The notes: a model not told the origin generated them from the letters alone. 43,090 bases of DNA from Cellulosimicrobium cellulans (GCF_001722485.1 NZ_LWGL01000012.1:1-43090), one strand, 5' to 3'; counted from the stretch's first letter, positions 7,954 through 19,606 are shown. Numbers and translations are program-made.

Positions 7954-8947
7954 AAGCCCTCCGCCGCGAGGCGGTGGCCAACGCGGACCGGATCCTGCGT
8001 ACGACGACGTCCGGATCGGCGAGGTCGTCCCACGTCACGCGCAGGACCAGCCACCCGGCCTCCACGAGCGCGTCGTGACGGGCCTTCTCCGCGAGGAGGC
8101 GACGCTGCGGGTCGCCGTACTCCCCGCCCGAGTACTTGACCGCGCCGTCGAACTCCGCCGCGACACGGTGAGCCGTCCATGCGAGGTCGAGCCGGAACGC
8201 GCCACGCCAGGTCGGCACGGTGACGTTCGGCTCCGGACGAGGAAGGCCGGCCTCGACGGCGATCCACCGCACCACGCTCTCGCCCGGCGACTCGGAGCGA
8301 CCGTCGGCCTCCGCCAGCACCTGGCGCGCTCGCCGTACCCCACGACCACCGGCGGCCGCCTCGAGGACAATCCCGAGCCGCTCGACGTCCGCCCCGGCCC
8401 GCAGACCGGAGTCCGCGACGACGATCCCGCCCACCGGCGGCAGAGAGCGTGCGCAGTCGACGATCGTCCGTTCGAGCGACGTGACCGGCAGACCGCCGAC
8501 CTTGTCGCGGTCCTCGTCCGCCAACGCCGTCCAGTGCCGCCTGACGCCCGGATCGGCCCGGCGGCGCACCGACGGGTTGCCGAGCTGGGTGACGTGCACC
8601 TCGTCGGCGAGCCGCCACGTCCAGAGACCGTGCAGGACGGCAGCGGTCGAGTGACTGAACCAGAAAGCCGTGGTCAGCCGTTCCGCGAGCGCGACGGCGC
8701 TCGCGACGACGGCTTCCCGGCGCCGTCCGGCCGGGGACGAGGCCCGGTCCGGGGGGCGCACGTAGACCCCTTGCCGGGCACGGACCAGGTCGCCGCTGCG
8801 CAGGGCGGCCGCGATCTCCGCGCGTCGCTCCGGTGAGAACCGGGTGACCGACGGCAGCCATGTGGAGGCCGGCACGTCGCCGGTGCGCTCGACGGACCGA
8901 CGGGACTGCTGACCCCCCGTCCGGACCGTGCGCTCGTCTGTGCTCAT
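7925..8947 (-). CDS. AbiEi-like winged-helix plus PD-(D/E)XK (DUF559/Vsr-like) protein
   Basis: 340 residues with two parts. Residues about 35-150 (PERRAEIAAALRSGDLVRAR, then QGVYVRP) resemble the N-terminal winged-helix domain of AbiEi-type antitoxins. Residues about 218-330 have the layout of a DUF559/Vsr-type nuclease fold: E223, D254 (FRLDLAW), then E265-F-D267 and K271 (VAAEFDGAVKYS), and a final strand EAGWLVLRVTWDDL. This pairing is common in actinobacteria, often in several copies per genome; function is not established. No AbiEii toxin gene is adjacent, so it is not a complete type IV toxin-antitoxin pair. The last nine codons lie in palindrome B and palindrome C lies 114 bp upstream, so the gene is bracketed by the same repeat. 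ATG 8947 has only a GACGCT hexamer 7 nt before it. Confidence 0.78.
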   Translation of the reverse strand: MSTDERTVRTGGQQSRRSVERTGDVPASTWLPSVTRFSPERRAEIAAALRSGDLVRARQGVYVRPPDRASSPAGRRREAVVASAVALAERLTTAFWFSHSTAAVLHGLWTWRLADEVHVTQLGNPSVRRRADPGVRRHWTALADEDRDKVGGLPVTSLERTIVDCARSLPPVGGIVVADSGLRAGADVERLGIVLEAAAGGRGVRRARQVLAEADGRSESPGESVVRWIAVEAGLPRPEPNVTVPTWRGAFRLDLAWTAHRVAAEFDGAVKYSGGEYGDPQRRLLAEKARHDALVEAGWLVLRVTWDDLADPDVVVRRIRSALATASRRRASEIEPAVAR

Positions 8948-9060
8948 GCGGCTCAGCGTCCCGGAGCACCGGTGCCTCGGCCAGGACCGGGCGCGATCCT
9001 GTGGACAACCCGCGACGGCGCCGGAGGGCCCGACGCCGACCCGGAGTCAGCGCGCTGCGT

Positions 9061-9133
9061 CGCGACGTAGAACTCGCGGTCGCCAGATAGAGCTCCAGGG
9101 CTTCTATCTCGCGACCGCGGGTTCTATCTCGCG
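9061..9133. repeat. palindromic element C (CGCGAGRTAGA family)
   Basis: A dyad centred at 9097 with forward units at 9061 (CGCGACGTAGA) and 9081 (CGCCAGATAGA) and inverted units ending at 9113 and 9133. The inner arms also share CGGTCGC, which is present in element B too. It begins 27 nt beyond the glgP stop and 114 nt upstream of the AbiEi-like gene. Confidence 0.88.
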
Positions 9134-9159
9134 GCGGACGGGCGCCCCGCGGTGGAACC

Positions 9160-11772
9160 TCAGGCGTTGGCGACGAGGCCGAGCTCGGCCGCGCTGGGCA
9201 GGCCGGCGTGCTTGGGCACGATCCGCACCGTGTAGCCGAACGGGCCGGAGGCCTCGAGCACGACGTCGCCCGCGAACGCGTGGCGGCCGGCCTCGTACGT
9301 CTCGGCGAGGGCGAGCGGCTGCGTCGTGAACTCCTCGATGACGTCGGCCTCGGTGACGCGCCCGTGCACGACCTGCACCTCGACGTCGTCGGGGCTGAGC
9401 TCCCCGAGCGACACGTACGCGCGCACGGTGAGCCGGTCGCCGACCTGCGGGACCTCGCCGATGCCGCTGGAGTCGACGTGGTCGACGCGCACGCGCGACC
9501 AGCCGTCGCGCACCGTCCGCTTCCAGCGCGCGAGCTCGCGGGCGGGCTCGAGACCGTCGGCGGCGAGCGCGCGCCCGGCCGCGGCCGCCGGCGCGTAGAG
9601 CCGCGTCACGTACTCGGCGACCATGCGCGTCGCCTGCACCTTGGGCCCGAGGGTCGCGAGCGTGTGCCGGACCATCGCAAGCCAGCGGCCGGGCACGCCG
9701 TCGTCGGTGCGGTCGTAGAACCGGGGCGCGACCTGGTGCTCGACGAGCTCGTAGAGCGCGGCGGCCTCGAGGTCGTCGCGCCGGTCGGGGTCGTCGACAC
9801 CGTCGGCGGTGGGGATGGCCCAGCCGTTCTCGCCGTCGAACCACTCGTCCCACCACCCGTCGAGGATCGACAGGTTGAGGCCGCCGTTGAGCGCGGACTT
9901 CATGCCCGACGTGCCAGACGCCTCGAGCGGGCGCAGCGGGTTGTTGAGCCAGACGTCGCAGCCCGGGTAGAGGGACTGCGCCATGCCGATGTCGTAGTTC
10001 GGCAGGAAGACGATGCGGTGGCGCACCTCGGGGTCGTCGGTGAAGCGCACGAGCTGCTGGATGAGCCGCTTGCCCTGGTCGTCGGCTGGGTGCGACTTGC
10101 CCGCGACGACGAGCTGGACGGGGCGCTCCGGGTGCAGCAGCAGCGCCTTGAGCCGCTGGGGATCGCGCAGCATGAGCGTGAGGCGCTTGTACGTGGGCAC
10201 GCGGCGCGCGAACCCGATGGTGAGCACGTCGGGCGAGAGCACCTCGTCGATCCAGCCGAGCTCGGCGGGGCTCGCCCCGCGCTCGCGCCACGACCGGCGC
10301 AGGCGGCGGCGCGCCTCGTCGACGAGACGTCCGCGCATCTCGCGGCGCAGCGCCCAGAGCTCGGCGTCGCTCACCGCCGGGCCGTCGCCGGAGCCCTCGG
10401 TGCGCAACCAGCCCGACGACGCGCCGTCGGCCGTGAGCTCGTCGAGCCCGAGCCGCTCGGACTGCAGGACGGCGAACGCCGGGTCGACCCACGTGGGCGA
10501 GTGGACGCCGTTCGTCACGGACGTGATCGGCACCTCGCGAGCGTCGAAGCCCGGCCACAGCCCCTCGAACATGCCGCGCGACACCTCGCCGTGCAGCAGC
10601 GAGACGCCGTTCGCCCGGCCGCCGAGCCGCAGGCCCATGACGGCCATGTTGAACACCGTGGGGTCGCCGCCGTCGTAGTCCTCGGCGCCGAGCGCGAGCA
10701 CGCGCTCCTCGGGCAGGCCCTCCACGGCCATGTCGCCGCCGAAGTACTGCGCGACGAGGTCCCGGCCGAACCGGTCGATGCCGGCGGGCACGGGCGTGTG
10801 CGTGGTGAACACCGTCGCGGCGCGCACGGCCTCGAGCGCCTCGTCGAACGTCAGGCCGCCCTCGACGAGCTCGCGGATGCGCTCGACGCCCAGGAACCCG
10901 GCGTGCCCCTCGTTGGTGTGGTAGACCTCGGGCGCCGGGGCGCCGGTGAGGCGTGACCACAGGCGCAGCGCGCGCACGCCGCCGACGCCGAGCAGCAGCT
11001 CCTGCTGCAGGCGGTGCTCGCCGCCCCCGCCGTAGAGCCGGTCGGTGACCTTGCGCGCGGCCTCGTCGTTGCCGGGCACGTTCGAGTCGAGCAGGAGCAG
11101 CGGCACGCGGCCGACCGCGGCGACCCACACGTGCGCGTGCAGCGCCCGGCCGCCCGGCAGGGCCAGCGACACGCGCGCCGGGGTGCCGTCGTCCTCGCGC
11201 AGCAGCGTCAGCGGCAGGCCGTCCGGGTCGAGCAGCGGGTAGGTCTCGACCTGCCAGGCGTCGCGCGTGAGCGACTGGCGGAAGTACCCGGCGCCGTACA
11301 GCAGCCCGACGCCGACGATCGGCACGCCGAGGTCGCTCGCGCTCTTGAGGTGGTCGCCCGCGAGGATGCCGAGACCGCCGGAGTACTGCGGCAGCACGGA
11401 CGTGATGCCGAACTCCGGGGAGAAGTACGCGATCGCCGCGGGGAGCGCGGCGTCGCCGTCGGCGCCCTGCGCCGCCCGCTGCTGGTACCACAGGTCGTCC
11501 TGGAGGTAGTGGCGCAGGTCGTCCGCGGCGGCGCGCACGCGCTCGACGAACGCGGCGTCGGCGGCGAGCGCGGCGAGGCGGTCCGGGCCCAGCGCGCCGA
11601 GCAGCGCGACCGGGTCCCGGTGCACCGCCGACCACAGCTCCGGGTCGATCCCCGCGAACAGGTCGCGAGTCGGCGCGTGCCACGACCAGCGCAGGTTGTG
11701 GGCCAGCTCGTCGAGGTCGCGCAGCGCGGCCGGCAGGAGGGTGCGGACGGTGAAACGTCGGATCGCTCTCAC
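9160..11772 (-). CDS. glgP: alpha-glucan (glycogen) phosphorylase
   Basis: Releases glucose 1-phosphate from non-reducing ends of alpha-1,4-glucan using pyridoxal phosphate. 870 residues, the length of the actinobacterial GlgP type. The N terminus VRAIRRFTVRTLLPAALRDL then ELAHNLRWSWH is the family start and carries the DUF3417 domain. The PLP lysine is K625 in EASGTSGMKSALNGG, followed by LNLSILDGWWDEWFDGENGW. The start is GTG at 11770-11772, although the frame is open upstream: it matches the family and sits 7 nt behind a -10-like TACGCT. It is divergent from glgE over 156 nt, so synthesis and breakdown genes share one control region. Element C follows its stop. Confidence 0.92.
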   Translation of the reverse strand: MRAIRRFTVRTLLPAALRDLDELAHNLRWSWHAPTRDLFAGIDPELWSAVHRDPVALLGALGPDRLAALAADAAFVERVRAAADDLRHYLQDDLWYQQRAAQGADGDAALPAAIAYFSPEFGITSVLPQYSGGLGILAGDHLKSASDLGVPIVGVGLLYGAGYFRQSLTRDAWQVETYPLLDPDGLPLTLLREDDGTPARVSLALPGGRALHAHVWVAAVGRVPLLLLDSNVPGNDEAARKVTDRLYGGGGEHRLQQELLLGVGGVRALRLWSRLTGAPAPEVYHTNEGHAGFLGVERIRELVEGGLTFDEALEAVRAATVFTTHTPVPAGIDRFGRDLVAQYFGGDMAVEGLPEERVLALGAEDYDGGDPTVFNMAVMGLRLGGRANGVSLLHGEVSRGMFEGLWPGFDAREVPITSVTNGVHSPTWVDPAFAVLQSERLGLDELTADGASSGWLRTEGSGDGPAVSDAELWALRREMRGRLVDEARRRLRRSWRERGASPAELGWIDEVLSPDVLTIGFARRVPTYKRLTLMLRDPQRLKALLLHPERPVQLVVAGKSHPADDQGKRLIQQLVRFTDDPEVRHRIVFLPNYDIGMAQSLYPGCDVWLNNPLRPLEASGTSGMKSALNGGLNLSILDGWWDEWFDGENGWAIPTADGVDDPDRRDDLEAAALYELVEHQVAPRFYDRTDDGVPGRWLAMVRHTLATLGPKVQATRMVAEYVTRLYAPAAAAGRALAADGLEPARELARWKRTVRDGWSRVRVDHVDSSGIGEVPQVGDRLTVRAYVSLGELSPDDVEVQVVHGRVTEADVIEEFTTQPLALAETYEAGRHAFAGDVVLEASGPFGYTVRIVPKHAGLPSAAELGLVANA

Positions 11773-11779
11773 GGGGACG

Positions 11780-11785
11780 AGCGTA
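11780..11785 (-). promoter_or_regulatory. -10-like hexamer of glgP
   Basis: On the minus strand, TACGCT lies 7 nt before the GTG start with no Shine-Dalgarno sequence. A leaderless or nearly leaderless transcript is likely. Confidence 0.45.
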
Positions 11786-11820
11786 CGCAGCCGCGCGCCG
11801 CACCACACGCGTGCAGCACC

Positions 11821-11851
11821 ACACCGGTGTAACGCCTGCGTGAACATTCAC
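11821..11851. promoter_or_regulatory. two dyads in the divergent glgP/glgE control region
   Basis: ACACCGGTGT (11821-11830) is a perfect 10-bp palindrome and GTGAACATTCAC (11840-11851) is a 5-2-5 dyad. Their centres are 20 bp apart, two helical turns, about 50 bp from glgP and 80 bp from glgE. They look like operator sites; the regulator is unknown. Confidence 0.4.
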
Positions 11852-11916
11852 CCCGGCCGGTCTCCCGATCGCACGCCACGACCCCTCCCCAGGTGCCTGG
11901 CCCCCGGAGGCATCGA

Positions 11917-11922
11917 TACGTT
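11917..11922 (+). promoter_or_regulatory. -10-like hexamer of glgE
   Basis: TACGTT, 6 nt, then GTG 11929. This favours 11929 over the in-frame GTG at 11923, which would lie between hexamer and transcription start. Confidence 0.5.
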
Positions 11923-11928
11923 GTGCTC

Positions 11929-13988
11929 GTGACGTCGACCCCACCGGCCAGCGCCCCCCACCGCCCTCCGTCGCCCACCCCGGCCGCGCCCATCGGCCGC
12001 ATCCCCGTCATCGAGGTCTCGCCCGTCGTCGAGGGCGGACGCTGGCCGGCGAAGGCCGTCGTCGGCGAGATGGTCCCCGTCGAGGCGACCGTCTTCCGCG
12101 AGGGCCACGACGCCGTCGCCGCGACGGCCGTCCTCGTCGCGCCCGACGGGTCCGAGCGCACGGCCCGCATGGTCGACGTCGCGCCCGGGCTCGACCGGTT
12201 CCGCGCGACCCTCCACCCCGACACGACGGGCGACTGGTCGCTGCGCGTCGAGGCCTGGAGCGACCCGTACGGGACGTGGGCGCACGACGCGACGGTGAAG
12301 ATCGAGGCGGGCGTCGACGTCGACCTCATGCTCGCCGAGGGCGTGCGGCTCTTCGAGCGCATCCTCGCCGACGACGTCGCGCGCGGCCCCGCCGACGCCC
12401 GCGTCCTCGCCGACGCCGAGGCGGCGCTCGCCGACGCCGCCCGCCCCGCGCCGGTCCGGCTGGCCGCCGCCACGTCGGACGAGGTCCGCGCCGCCCTCGG
12501 GCGCGCGCCCCTGCGCGACCACGTGACGGCGTCGGCCACGTACCCGCTGCGCGTCGACCGCCCGCTCGCGCTCGCAGGCGCGTGGTACGAGATGTTCCCG
12601 CGGTCGGAGGGCGCGCGCCGCCTCAAGGACGGCCGCTGGCGCTCGGGCACGTTCACGTCGGCGGCGCGACGCCTGCCCGCGATCGCGGCGATGGGCTTCG
12701 ACGTCGTCTACCTGACGCCCGTCCACCCCATCGGCACGACCCACCGCAAGGGTCGCAACAACTCCCTCACGGCCCTGCCGGGCGACCCGGGCAGCCCGTA
12801 CGCGATCGGCTCCGCGGACGGCGGCCACGACGCCATCCACCCCGAGCTGGGCAGCGAGCGCACGTTCAAGGCGTTCGTCAAGGAGGCCCGGCGCAACGGG
12901 CTCGAGGTAGCGATCGACCTCGCGCTGCAGTGCTCCCCCGACCACCCGTGGGTCACCGAGCACCCCGAGTGGTTCACGACGCGCGTCGACGGCTCGATCG
13001 CCTACGCCGAGAACCCGCCGAAGAAGTACCAGGACATCTACCCGCTCAACTTCGACAACGACCCCGAGGGCATCTACGCCGAGGTCCTGCGCGTCGTGCG
13101 CGTGTGGATCGCGCGCGGCGTGACCGCGTTCCGCGTCGACAACCCGCACACCAAGCCGCTCGACTTCTGGGAGTGGCTGCTCGCGGAGGTGCGGCGCACG
13201 AACCCCGAGGTGATCTTCCTGTCGGAGGCGTTCACCAAGCCCGCGATGATGCACACGCTCGCGCGCATCGGGTTCCACCAGTCGTACACGTACTTCACGT
13301 GGCGCAACACGCGCGAAGAGCTCGCGGAGTACCTCGAAGAGGTCTCCGGGCCCGCCGGGAGCTACATGCGCCCGTCGTTCTGGCCGACGACGCACGACAT
13401 CCTCCCCCCGTACCTGCAGCACGGCGGCGTGGCCGGGTTCGCGGTCCGCGCGGTGCTCGCGGCCCTCGGGTCGCCCACCTGGGGGATCTACTCCGGCTAC
13501 GAGCTCGTGGAGAACGTGCCGCGCCCCGGCGTCGAGGAGCAGATCGACAACGAGAAGTACGAGTACCGGCCGCGCGACTGGGCGCTCGCGGACGACATCG
13601 GCATCGCGACGCTGCTCACGCGCCTCAACGAGGTGCGCCGCGACCACCCCGCGCTGCGCCAGCTGCGCAACCTCACCGTCCACCCCACGACCAACGACCA
13701 GGTGCTCGCGTTCTCGCGCCACCTGCCGGCCGAGCACTCCCCCACGGGCGTGGCGGACACGGTGCTCGTCGTCGTCAACCTCGACCCGCACTCCCCGCAG
13801 GAGTCGACCGTGCACCTCGACCTCGCCGCGCTCGGCCTGCCGCAGCCGCCCGCGGGCCACGACCCGTGGACCCCGTCGTTCGTCGTGCACGACGAGCTGT
13901 CCGGCGAGAGCTACGGCTGGGGCCAGGAGGCGTACGTGCGCCTCGAGCCGTGGCACCAGGTGGCGCACGTCCTGCACGTGGGGCCCGC

Positions 13989-13992
<4 letters not shown>
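11929..13992 (+). CDS. glgE: alpha-1,4-glucan:maltose-1-phosphate maltosyltransferase
   Basis: Adds maltosyl units from alpha-maltose 1-phosphate to the non-reducing end of alpha-1,4-glucan; the committed step of the TreS-Mak-GlgE route. 687 residues, GH13_3 architecture: N-terminal beta domain with IGRIPVIEVSPVVEGGRWPA, the barrel with a helical insert, and a C-terminal beta domain. Catalytic residues are D404 (FRVDNPHTKP), E433 (FLSEAFTKP) and D490 (TTHDI). These are each ten positions after the known Streptomyces coelicolor GlgE residues D394, E423 and D480. The signature KYQDIYPLNFDND is present. The N terminus has about 20 extra Pro/Ala-rich residues. The stop overlaps the treS start by ATGA, so the two are translationally coupled. 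Confidence 0.95.
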
Positions 13993-15779
<1,787 letters not shown>

Positions 15780-15819
15780 CGCACCGGGGCGGACGGCCGG
15801 ACGAGACGGGAGCGACCAG

Positions 15820-17259
15820 GTGACGGCACGGCGCACGAGCACTCCCACCCCCGACCTGCTCGCGCTCCTCGACGCCTGGTTGCCCGCGCGGCGCTGGTAC
15901 CCCGTCAAGGGCGTCGCGGTGCGCCACGAGCCGTGGCTGTCGTTCGCGCTCGACGTCCCGTCGCCGCTGCCGCCCGGCACCGGCGACGTCCCGGCGGGCG
16001 CGCGCGTCGACCTGCACCTCGTGCGCCTCGTCGGCGAGGGCGTGGACCTCGTCGTCCAGGTCCCCCTCGTGCTGGTCCCCGTCGACAGGCCCGAGGGGGG
16101 TGCCGCGTCCGCTCCCGCGCCCGACGACGCCCCCGGCCCCGGTCCCTCGCGGATCGGCGAGGTCGTGCAGGACGGCGCCCCGTGGGTCGTGCACGACGGC
16201 GCGGCGCACCCGCTGTGCTGGGCCGCGCTCCTCGCGGCGTCCGCGTGGGACTCCCCCGGTGCCGACGCGCGCGTGGACCTCACCGACGGGCGCGCGCTGT
16301 CCGTCGAGCAGTCGAACAGCTCGGTCCTGCTGCCCGCGACGGCGGGCGGGACGATGCTCAAGGTGCTGCGCGCCATCGCGATCGGCCCGAACCCGGACGT
16401 CACGATCCCGCGCGCGCTCGCGCACCAGGGCTGGACCGGCGTCCCGCGCCCGCTCGCGTGGCTCGAGGTCACGTGGGACGCGGCGGACGACCCGGGCCCC
16501 GCCCCGTCCGACCGGTCCGCGCACCTCGCGATCCTCGGCGAGTTCGTCGAGGGCGCGCGCGACGGGTTCGACCTCGCGTGCTCCTACGCGGGCCAGGACG
16601 CCTCCTTCGCTGAGCTCGCGGCCGACCTCGGGCGCGTCCTCGCCGACCTGCACGCCGCGCTGCGCGACGCGTTCGGCGTCTGGCGCCCCGTCGACGCGCA
16701 GTGGCTCGTCGACGACCTGCGCCGCCGGTCCGACGAGGCCGTCGCGTCCTCGCGCGCGCTCGCCCGGCGGGCCGGCTGCATCGCGGCGTTCTGGGACCGG
16801 ACGGCCGAGCGCCTGGCCGCCGTCGCGCACGTCCCCGACGCGCTGCCGCGCCTGCAGACCGTGCACGGCGACCTCCACCTCGGGCAGGTGCTGCACGCGC
16901 GCCGGTTCGGGTGGAAGGTGCTCGACTTCGAGGGCGAGCCGCTGCGCCCCGTCGCCGAGCGCACCCGGCCCGACCTCGCCCTGCGCGACGTCGCGGGCGT
17001 CGTCCGGTCGTTCGACTACGCCGCCGCCGTCGGGAACGCCCCGAGCGCCGGCTGGGCCGTCCAGGCGCGCACCGCGTTCCTCGACGCCTACGAGCGCGCC
17101 GACACCGCCGGCGTCGACCGCGCGACGTCGGAGACGCTCGTGCGCGCCCTCACGCTCGACAAGGCGCTCTACGAGGTCGTGTACGAGTCGCGCAACCGGC
17201 CCGACTGGGAGCCCATCCCGCTCGCGGCCGTCGACCGGCTGCTCGCCGGCGCCGGCTGA
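15820..17259 (+). CDS. mak: maltokinase
   Basis: Phosphorylates maltose with ATP to maltose 1-phosphate, the GlgE donor. 479 residues, near the usual 440-470 of stand-alone Mak. The N terminus has the Mak-specific LLDAWLPARRWYPVKG segment. The kinase site lies in HGDLHLGQ (D351 in 349-356) and VLDFEGEP (D369), the aminoglycoside-phosphotransferase-like fold, and the C terminus ends in LDKALYEVVYESRNRPDWEP. GTG 15820 has GGGAG about 8 nt before it. The reading frame stops in the first unit of an 8-bp tandem repeat. It lies between treS and glgB in the same direction. Confidence 0.93.
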   Translation: MTARRTSTPTPDLLALLDAWLPARRWYPVKGVAVRHEPWLSFALDVPSPLPPGTGDVPAGARVDLHLVRLVGEGVDLVVQVPLVLVPVDRPEGGAASAPAPDDAPGPGPSRIGEVVQDGAPWVVHDGAAHPLCWAALLAASAWDSPGADARVDLTDGRALSVEQSNSSVLLPATAGGTMLKVLRAIAIGPNPDVTIPRALAHQGWTGVPRPLAWLEVTWDAADDPGPAPSDRSAHLAILGEFVEGARDGFDLACSYAGQDASFAELAADLGRVLADLHAALRDAFGVWRPVDAQWLVDDLRRRSDEAVASSRALARRAGCIAAFWDRTAERLAAVAHVPDALPRLQTVHGDLHLGQVLHARRFGWKVLDFEGEPLRPVAERTRPDLALRDVAGVVRSFDYAAAVGNAPSAGWAVQARTAFLDAYERADTAGVDRATSETLVRALTLDKALYEVVYESRNRPDWEPIPLAAVDRLLAGAG

Positions 17260-17284
17260 CCGGCTGACCGGCTGACCGGCTGAC
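17253..17284 (+). repeat. 4 x 8-bp tandem repeat at the mak stop
   Basis: CGGCTGAC occurs four times without gap. The first unit contains the mak stop codon. Because 8 is not a multiple of 3, the TGA recurs in all three frames, so any readthrough or frameshift ends here. Slippage could change copy number without harming mak. Confidence 0.95.
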
Positions 17285-17363
17285 GGCGACTCCGCACGGG
17301 CCGACGCCCCGGCGTCCACGGGCTCGTCATGTGGGCGGCGCGCAGTCGTGGAATGGTTGCCCC

Positions 17364-19589
17364 ATGACCGGGCCGGACACCTCCCCCACCCCCCTCCCCG
17401 TCGCCGTGCAGGCCGAGGCGCTGGCCGCGGCCGCCGCCGGACGCACCTTCGACCCGCACGCCGTCCTCGGCCCGCACCTGGCCCCCGACCCCGACGACGC
17501 GCGCGCCGTCGTGCGGGTCCTGCGGCCCCTCGCGGACGAGGTCGTCGTCGTCACCACCGACGGCGAGCACCCCGCGACCCACGAGCAGGACGGCGTGTGG
17601 GCGGCCGTCGTGCCCGTGCCCGTGGACGACGACGGCGCGCGCCACGCGCCCGACTACCGCGTGCGCGCCCGCTACGGCGAGAACGTCGCCACGACCGACG
17701 ACCCGTACCGCTTCCTGCCCACGCTCGGCGAGGTCGACCAGCACCTCCTCCGCGAAGGACGTCACGAGGAGCTGTGGCGCGTCCTCGGCGCCAACGTGCG
17801 CACGTACCCGAGCGTGCTCGGCGACACCACCGGCACCGCGTTCGCCGTGTGGGCGCCGAACGCGCGCGCCGTGCGCGTCATCGGCGACTTCAACGGCTGG
17901 GGCGGCACCCACCCCATGCGCTCCCTCGGGTCCAGCGGCGTGTGGGAGCTGTTCGTCCCCGGCGTGCGCGGCGGCGAGCGGTACAAGTACGAGATCCTCG
18001 GCCCCGACGGGTCGTGGCGGCAGAAGGCCGACCCGCTCGCCAAGAGCGCCGAGGTGCCGCCCGCGACGGCCAGCGTCGTCGTCGAGTCCACGTACGCGTG
18101 GGAGGACGACGCGTGGCTCGCCGAGCGCGCGGCGAGCGACCCGCACGGCGGCCCGGTGAGCATCTACGAGGTGCACCTCGGCTCGTGGCGGCAGGGCCTG
18201 TCGTACCGTGACCTCGCCGAGCAGCTCACGGAGTACGTCGTCGAACAGGGCTTCACGCACGTCGAGCTCCTGCCCGTCGCCGAGCACCCGTTCGGCGGTT
18301 CGTGGGGCTACCAGGTCACCGGCTACTACGCGCCCACCTCACGGTTCGGCCACCCCGACGAGCTGCGCCACCTCGTCGACGCCCTCCACGCCGCCGGGGT
18401 CGGCGTCATCGTCGACTGGGTGCCCGCCCACTTCCCCCGCGACGAGTGGGCGCTCGCCCGCTTCGACGGCACCCCGCTCTACGAGCACGCGGACCCGCTG
18501 CGCGGCGAGCAGCCCGACTGGGGCACCTACGTCTTCGACTTCGGCCGCAACGAGGTCCGCAACTTCCTCGTCGCCAACGCCACCTACTGGTTCGAGGAGT
18601 TCCACGTCGACGCGCTGCGCGTCGACGCCGTCGCCTCGATGCTCTACCTCGACTACTCCCGCGGGCCCGGCCAGTGGCACCCCAACGTGCACGGCGGGCG
18701 CGAGAACCTCGAGGCCATCTCGTTCCTCCAGGAGGCCAACGCCACCGCCTACCGGCGCACCCCCGGCGTCATGATGATCGCCGAGGAGTCCACCGCCTGG
18801 CCCGGCGTCACGCGCCCCACGTCCTCGGGCGGGCTCGGGTTCGGGCTCAAGTGGAACATGGGCTGGATGAACGACTCCCTGCGCTACGTCGCCGAGGAGC
18901 CCATCAACCGGCGCTACCACCACCACGAGATTACCTTCTCCATGGTGTACGCCTACTCCGAGCAGTTCGTCCTGCCCATCAGCCACGACGAGGTCGTGCA
19001 CGGCAAGGGCTCGCTCTACGGCAAGATGCCCGGCGACGACTGGCAGAAGCGCGCCGGCGTGCGCTCCTTCCTCGCCTACCAGTGGGCCCACCCCGGCAAG
19101 CAGCTGCTCTTCATGGGCAGCGAGATCGGGCAGCACACCGAGTGGAACGAGGGCCGCTCGCTCGACTGGGACGGTCTCGCGACCGACCCCGGCCGCGCCG
19201 GCGTCCAGCGCACCGTCCGCGACCTCAACGCCCTCTACCGCGCGACCCCCGCCCTCTGGGAGCTCGACCACGACCCCGCCGGGTTCGAGTGGCTCGACGC
19301 CGACGACGCCGACCACAACGTCCTCGCCTTCCTGCGGCGCGGCCGCGACGGCAGCCAGGTCGCCGTCGTCGTGAACTTCGCCGGGACGCCGCACGAGGGC
19401 TACCGGCTCGCCCTGCCGTCGGACGGCGCGTGGCGCGAGGTGCTCAACACCGACGCCGAGACCTACGGCGGGTCCGGCGTCGGGAACCTCGGCGAGGTGC
19501 AGGCGGAGGCGGTGCCGTGGAAGGGACGCGCGCACTCCGTCGAGCTGCGCGTGCCGCCGCTCGGGGCGCTGTACCTCGTGCCGGCGTAG
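17364..19589 (+). CDS. glgB: 1,4-alpha-glucan branching enzyme
   Basis: Cuts alpha-1,4 chains and re-joins them by alpha-1,6 links. 741 residues with the two-part N terminus of actinobacterial GlgB (an extra N-terminal beta domain about 15-115, then CBM48 about 125-225 with GDFNGWGG), the GH13_9 barrel and a C-terminal all-beta domain. Catalytic residues are D421 ([18 protein letters not shown]), E474 ([10 protein letters not shown]) and D542 ([14 protein letters not shown]). ATG 17364 is preceded by AATGGT and 6 nt and has no Shine-Dalgarno sequence; an in-frame ATG 33 nt upstream is less likely. It sits 104 nt after mak, so it may have its own promoter as well as readthrough. A covarying hairpin element begins 54 nt after its stop. 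Confidence 0.95.
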   Translation: MTGPDTSPTPLPVAVQAEALAAAAAGRTFDPHAVLGPHLAPDPDDARAVVRVLRPLADEVVVVTTDGEHPATHEQDGVWAAVVPVPVDDDGARHAPDYRVRARYGENVATTDDPYRFLPTLGEVDQHLLREGRHEELWRVLGANVRTYPSVLGDTTGTAFAVWAPNARAVRVIGDFNGWGGTHPMRSLGSSGVWELFVPGVRGGERYKYEILGPDGSWRQKADPLAKSAEVPPATASVVVESTYAWEDDAWLAERAASDPHGGPVSIYEVHLGSWRQGLSYRDLAEQLTEYVVEQGFTHVELLPVAEHPFGGSWGYQVTGYYAPTSRFGHPDELRHLVDALHAAGVGVIVDWVPAHFPRDEWALARFDGTPLYEHADPLRGEQPDWGTYVFDFGRNEVRNFLVANATYWFEEFHVDALRVDAVASMLYLDYSRGPGQWHPNVHGGRENLEAISFLQEANATAYRRTPGVMMIAEESTAWPGVTRPTSSGGLGFGLKWNMGWMNDSLRYVAEEPINRRYHHHEITFSMVYAYSEQFVLPISHDEVVHGKGSLYGKMPGDDWQKRAGVRSFLAYQWAHPGKQLLFMGSEIGQHTEWNEGRSLDWDGLATDPGRAGVQRTVRDLNALYRATPALWELDHDPAGFEWLDADDADHNVLAFLRRGRDGSQVAVVVNFAGTPHEGYRLALPSDGAWREVLNTDAETYGGSGVGNLGEVQAEAVPWKGRAHSVELRVPPLGALYLVPA

Positions 19590-19606
19590 TCCGCCTTTCT
19601 TGCTCG

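Noticed and set aside
7925-8947. A full type IV toxin-antitoxin (AbiE) system
   Set aside because: Only the AbiEi-like domain is present, fused to a nuclease-like fold; there is no nucleotidyltransferase toxin gene beside it.
6611-9133. CRISPR-like array from the repeated CGCGAGRTAGA units
   Set aside because: Units are only 11 bp, alternate in orientation, lie in three separate sites, and no cas gene is present.
9104-11944. Alternative minus-strand frame over glgP ending in EIEPAVAR
   Set aside because: An out-of-frame shadow of glgP; its tail only reads through palindrome C.
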